Assembly (NCBI GenBank): GCA_029263395.1
Contig: JAJCXO010000291.1
Coordinates: forward strand, 1 to 32,655
DNA length: 32,655 nt
From: Acidobacteriota bacterium
Lineage (GTDB): Bacteria; Acidobacteriota; Thermoanaerobaculia; Multivoradales; J023
Direction: 5' to 3'
Shown here: in pieces, positions 30,044-32,655 of the stretch
Layout: every line of letters starts with the position of its first letter
Position numbering within the stretch: the first letter of the stretch is position 1
Program-made: the position numbers and the translations under genes
Notes under the pieces: generated by a model
Told to the model about the DNA's origin: nothing
Database searches by the model: none
The model's input: only the letters and a program-made list of their open reading frames with translations

Positions 30044-30556
30044 TCAGATCCTCTCAACCACGCCTCGAAGAACCTCCAACATTAACCGATAGGTTGAGTC
30101 GCCGATTCCAGGAGCTGAAGATTCGCTGGGACCGCCGACGTTGAGCACACGGATCCCCAAAACCCGTATCCAATCCACGATCTTCTCTTCAGCGTCTGGA
30201 TCACTGGGATCACAGATATGGATCGGCCGCTGATAGCGCAACGCAACCGTCGACATCCAATCGGTCCCGGGATCCCGAATACCCGCAAGATTCTCTGGCT
30301 TCAGAACCAACGTCGCATCGGAGTCGCGGACGTTCCATTCCGTCCGCTGAGATCTCGGGACATCTGGCGCAAGCTCGCTGCGTTCATGCGGTGTCTCAAT
30401 CAGTGGAAAGATCTCGGGAATCACCCCGCCTTCCGAGTGTCGACCAGGCGGACACCAACCCCCGATCGCCAGCCCAGCCGTGAAGGCGGCACGGAGCGCG
30501 GCCTGGTCGACACCGGTTTGACCTCCAGAAACAAGGCGTCGAAAAAGCTCTTGCAT
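30044..30556 (-). CDS. cpYpsA / putative molybdenum-carrier SLOG-family protein
   Basis: The sequence has the family signature of Pfam PF12694 (circularly permuted YpsA, formerly MoCo_carrier): SGGQTGVDQAAL near the N-terminus, GGWCPPGR, IPEIFPL, RTEWNVRDSDATLVL, and LNVGGPSESSAPG near the C-terminus. Length is normal for the family. SLOG-type Rossmann-like domains bind nucleotides or nucleotide-derived ligands. The molybdenum-carrier label is historical and the true ligand is unknown. I chose ATG 30556 because family members start only a few residues before SGGQTG. An upstream TTG at 30580 would overlap the preceding gene's stop by four bases (TTGA). It follows the GNAT gene in the same operon. 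Confidence 0.85.
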   Translation of the reverse strand: MQELFRRLVSGGQTGVDQAALRAAFTAGLAIGGWCPPGRHSEGGVIPEIFPLIETPHERSELAPDVPRSQRTEWNVRDSDATLVLKPENLAGIRDPGTDWMSTVALRYQRPIHICDPSDPDAEEKIVDWIRVLGIRVLNVGGPSESSAPGIGDSTYRLMLEVLRGVVERI

Positions 30557-30576
30557 CGCCCGACGAAGACCACAAA

Positions 30577-31389
30577 TCAACCGAGCCCATATTCAGAAAA
30601 GTAGCCACAGGGTTCGAAGCCGAGGCGTTCGTAGACCGGCTGCCCTTCTGCTGAGGCTTGTAACGCCCCGACCGTCAGCCCCGCTCGACGGCCTTCGTCG
30701 AGAACCTTCCAGGTCAGCGCCATGCCCAAGCCGCGTCGACGGAAGGCTTCGGCGGTTGCAACCATGTGGACGCCCGCGATGCCGCCGCCGATAAAAAGCT
30801 CGCTGACCGCGGCGGGCTCGCCATCAACGGTGGCGACGAAGAGGCGCATTGGGCACTCGGACACGAGCACAACCTCCGCGGCTCGCTCGAAGAAGTGCTG
30901 GATATCGCGGTCGGGCGGATCACCGAGGTTGGCCAGGACGCTGGCGAAGTCGGCGAGCTGTGCCGCGGTCGCAACCCGCTCGATCGTGGTGGCGGCGGGC
31001 AGGGGCACCTGATCAGGCACCTTGGTGAGATCGATCGTCATGCCGAGCTCACGCTCCTGCTCCCGCAGACCGCGACGACGCAGCCGCGCTTCCAAATCCA
31101 CTGGCCGTGAACACGGACCAACCCACCAGGTAAAAGGTCGCCCGGTCTGCCGCACATCGGCGAGAGCCTCGTCGATCCGTGCGTCCGCATCACGCTCTGC
31201 CAGACGGGCGGCGAGGATCTTGTTGAAAGTATCTACCCCGAGCCCAGAATCAACAACAACCAAACCGTCGCGACGCTCCACATCCATATCCGGAAGACGG
31301 TCCTGGATAAGGACCACATGTCCGAGGAGGTTCTCCTCGACCGCTTCGACCAACGGGCTAGGGGCGGTATCGATGACGGATTCGTACAT
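30577..31389 (-). CDS. GNAT-family N-acetyltransferase
   Basis: The 270-aa product has a C-terminal GNAT fold. LFVATVDGEPAAVSELFIGGG forms beta strands, VHMVATAEAFRRRGLGMAL carries the acetyl-CoA P-loop motif (RRRGLGMA, 217-224), and ASAEGQPVYERLGF (245-258) is the usual last strand/helix. The N-terminal 120 residues look like a degenerate GNAT-like half, giving a tandem architecture. The substrate (small-molecule amine or protein) is not predictable. Start ATG 31389 has no clear Shine-Dalgarno sequence. It is the upstream gene of a pair with the cpYpsA protein. The five-core repeat array starts 43 bp upstream. Confidence 0.88.
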   Translation of the reverse strand: MYESVIDTAPSPLVEAVEENLLGHVVLIQDRLPDMDVERRDGLVVVDSGLGVDTFNKILAARLAERDADARIDEALADVRQTGRPFTWWVGPCSRPVDLEARLRRRGLREQERELGMTIDLTKVPDQVPLPAATTIERVATAAQLADFASVLANLGDPPDRDIQHFFERAAEVVLVSECPMRLFVATVDGEPAAVSELFIGGGIAGVHMVATAEAFRRRGLGMALTWKVLDEGRRAGLTVGALQASAEGQPVYERLGFEPCGYFSEYGLG

Positions 31390-31431
31390 GGCGGAGAGGT
31401 TAGCAGGTCCAGGAAAGAGCCCAGAAAGCTC

Positions 31432-31641
31432 GATTGAACGTCGATTGTGGTCTCGGTACCGCTGGGAGACCCGGATCGAGCATCGATCCTACGTTAGGCA
31501 CGGTCGGGATACCCCGATTGAGCCTCGATCGCAGTCTCGGTACCGTTAGAAGTCCAGAGTCGAACATCGATCGCAGTCTCCTCGACGTCGAGAGACTACG
31601 ATTGAGCGTCAATTGTTCTCGCGTCTACGACGGTCTACCAT
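31432..31641. repeat. Five degenerate dyad cores spaced exactly 42 bp
   Basis: Cores at 31432, 31474, 31516, 31558 and 31600 share the 16-mer GATTGARCRTCGATYG (with variation). Each is an imperfect or perfect dyad ATYGA-N3-TCRAT. The copy at 31474 is perfect (ATCGA-gca-TCGAT). The copy at 31600 is perfect with paired changes (ATTGA-gcg-TCAAT). A second partly conserved block (cagtctcggtaccg) follows in some units. No ATG-started ORF with a good RBS fits. The array fills most of the gap between the GNAT gene and the integrase. Confidence 0.85.
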
Positions 31642-31665
31642 ACGTCTCCATATCCTACGTAAACG

Positions 31666-31704
31666 TTGCTATTAAACGCTTTGCGGTGATAGTATGTCTA
31701 CTAT
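31666..31704 (+). promoter_or_regulatory. Probable integrase promoter with operator-like inverted repeat
   Basis: TTGCTA (31666-31671) and TAGTAT (31690-31695) are 18 bp apart and each match the sigma-70 consensus at four of six positions. The perfect inverted repeat ATAGTA-tgtc-TACTAT (31689-31704) overlaps the -10 element and fits an operator for a repressor, or the integrase itself. The surrounding 100 bp is the most AT-rich part of this gap. Confidence 0.5.
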
Positions 31705-31771
31705 GGAGCACGCCAAAACGCTACCGAAATCGACCTCGCGTGTTTGCTCATAGTTTGCTCGCCAGAAGACC

Positions 31772-31777
31772 AGGAGG
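31772..31777 (+). promoter_or_regulatory. Strong Shine-Dalgarno of the integrase
   Basis: AGGAGG is six bases before GTG 31784 and fixes this start. The GTG also overlaps, as GTGA, the stop of an upstream repeat-spanning frame that I do not accept as a gene. Confidence 0.85.
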
Positions 31778-31783
31778 TGACCC

Positions 31784-32655
31784 GTGAAGCCAGGTTTGAC
31801 GACCACCCTTGAGACAGCAGCCAGCGCGAAACGACCCAAGAGGGCTCCCAACAGAAGGAAGCTAACCAAGCGGGTGATCGACGCTGCTCGGTATAAGTCG
31901 CCCACTTCGCATCCTCGTGGTGCCTTCTACATCTGGGATACCGAGTTGGCTGGTTTCGGCTTGCGTGTCTACCCATCCGGGCGGAAGGTGTTCCTTCTGA
32001 CTTATCGGATCAAGGGCAAGCAGCGATTCTACCAACTCGGTCGCTATGGGGAGCTCACCGTCTACCAAGCCCGCACAGAGGCTCTTGACGCGCTCAGGCA
32101 GGCACGACAGGGCACCGATCCTGCTGCGGATCAGATGGCGTATCGCAGGTCTCCCACCATGGCAGATCTGGCGGAACGATTCATCGAAGAGCATTCGAAA
32201 ATCAACAAGAAACCAGTCTGCGTCACGGCAGATCAGCGGAGGCTCCGCAAGCACATCCTTCCCCGCCTCGGTCATCGCCGGGTAATCGATATCTCCCGCA
32301 CCGACGTCGCAGAGCTGCACACCAGCATGGCAGCAACACCTGGCGCAGCGAACACTACGCGGGACTTGTTGTCAAAAGCTTTCAGCCTAGCTGAAGTTTG
32401 GGGCTGGCGTCCTGAAGGCAGCAATCCGACCCGGCACGTCAAGGGATACAAGATGCCAAAACGGGAACGCCATCTTTCGCCGACCGAACTGGCACGCTTG
32501 TCTGAGATCTTGGCCGAAGGTGAGCGGACAGAATCGATATCGCAGGAACCGGTTTCGGCAATCCGGCTTCTTATCCTCACTGGCTGTCGACTGATGGAGA
32601 TCCTGGCGCTGAAATGGGAATACGTAGATTTCGAAGGCCATTGCCTTCGACTGCC
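31784..32655 (+). CDS. Tyrosine-type site-specific integrase (partial, runs off right edge)
   Basis: At least 290 residues are visible. A basic N-terminal tail is followed by a DUF4102-like arm-binding domain (about 45-105: FYIWDTELAGFGLRVYPSG, LTYRIKGKQRFYQLGRYG, LTVYQARTEA). Then comes a SAM-like core-binding domain (about 125-210) and the start of the catalytic domain. TGCRLMEILALKW (about 266-278) contains the first catalytic Arg, R269. The remaining catalytic residues (Lys, HxxR, His/Trp, Tyr) lie beyond the window. Such integrases insert phages and genomic islands, commonly at tRNA genes. The start GTG 31784 has a strong AGGAGG. A likely promoter with an inverted repeat and a 42-bp-spaced repeat array lie just upstream. 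Confidence 0.93.
   Translation, partial: MKPGLTTTLETAASAKRPKRAPNRRKLTKRVIDAARYKSPTSHPRGAFYIWDTELAGFGLRVYPSGRKVFLLTYRIKGKQRFYQLGRYGELTVYQARTEALDALRQARQGTDPAADQMAYRRSPTMADLAERFIEEHSKINKKPVCVTADQRRLRKHILPRLGHRRVIDISRTDVAELHTSMAATPGAANTTRDLLSKAFSLAEVWGWRPEGSNPTRHVKGYKMPKRERHLSPTELARLSEILAEGERTESISQEPVSAIRLLILTGCRLMEILALKWEYVDFEGHCLRL

Noticed and set aside
31400-31612. 70-codon minus-strand frame over the same array
   Set aside because: TTG start without an RBS; openness follows from the stop-free 42-bp repeat.
31432-31641. CRISPR array
   Set aside because: The period is 42 bp but the units are degenerate throughout, there is no constant repeat with unique spacers, and no cas gene is nearby.
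31434-31787. 117-codon plus-strand frame across the five-core array, ending GTGA at the integrase start
   Set aside because: It begins with TTG, contains no ATG and has no RBS. The repeated part is better explained as a DNA repeat, although the GTGA overlap was noted.

Overview
The window is high-GC bacterial DNA from a Gram-negative-looking organism. The evidence is exported multidomain giants, a GspE-like secretion ATPase and a DUF4102-type phage/island integrase. Lineage cannot be fixed from sequence alone; Acidobacteriota, Myxococcota/Deltaproteobacteria-like and Gammaproteobacteria all fit. Coding is dense. Most long plus-strand open frames over the first 26.6 kb are antisense shadows of two enormous minus-strand genes.

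Region 1-26590 (81% of the window) is one minus-strand operon of two giant exported proteins. The upstream gene (26590 to 18893, 2565 aa) has a signal peptide, Fn3, a seven-copy ~226-aa beta-helix repeat block, Fn3-like domains, and two LamG domains that appear to sit inside a split beta-sandwich. Its TGA overlaps the ATG of the second gene (TGATG). The second gene runs open from 18893 off the left edge (at least 6297 codons). It has a signal peptide, a DUF11 domain, its own seven-copy ~226-aa beta-helix block, and then a long string of DUF11, CARDB, PKD, Big_9/cadherin-like, FG-GAP propeller, thrombospondin-C-like lectin and Vgb/NHL propeller domains. It ends, within the window, in a perfectly periodic array of 79-aa Ig-like repeats (237 bp, no indels). 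The cysteines of that array follow a three-repeat pattern. Both proteins look like surface adhesins or matrix proteins.

Region 26600-31390 is ordinary chromosomal coding: a 52-aa glycine-zipper membrane protein, a PPOX-family flavin-type protein, a minus-strand pair (a GspE/PilB-like ATPase with N-terminal membrane helices, then a PEGA-domain membrane protein), a short repetitive ORF, and a minus-strand pair (a GNAT acetyltransferase, then a cpYpsA/putative molybdenum-carrier SLOG protein).

Region 31390-32655 looks like the end of an integrated element. A non-coding array of five dyad-symmetric cores spaced exactly 42 bp is followed by a likely promoter with an inverted repeat, then a tyrosine recombinase running off the right edge. 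A second array with exactly 42-bp spacing, carrying a different palindrome (GGTAA-A-TTACC), lies at 29786-29930 inside the short repetitive ORF. These two helically phased palindrome arrays and the cysteine-phased Ig array are the most unusual features.
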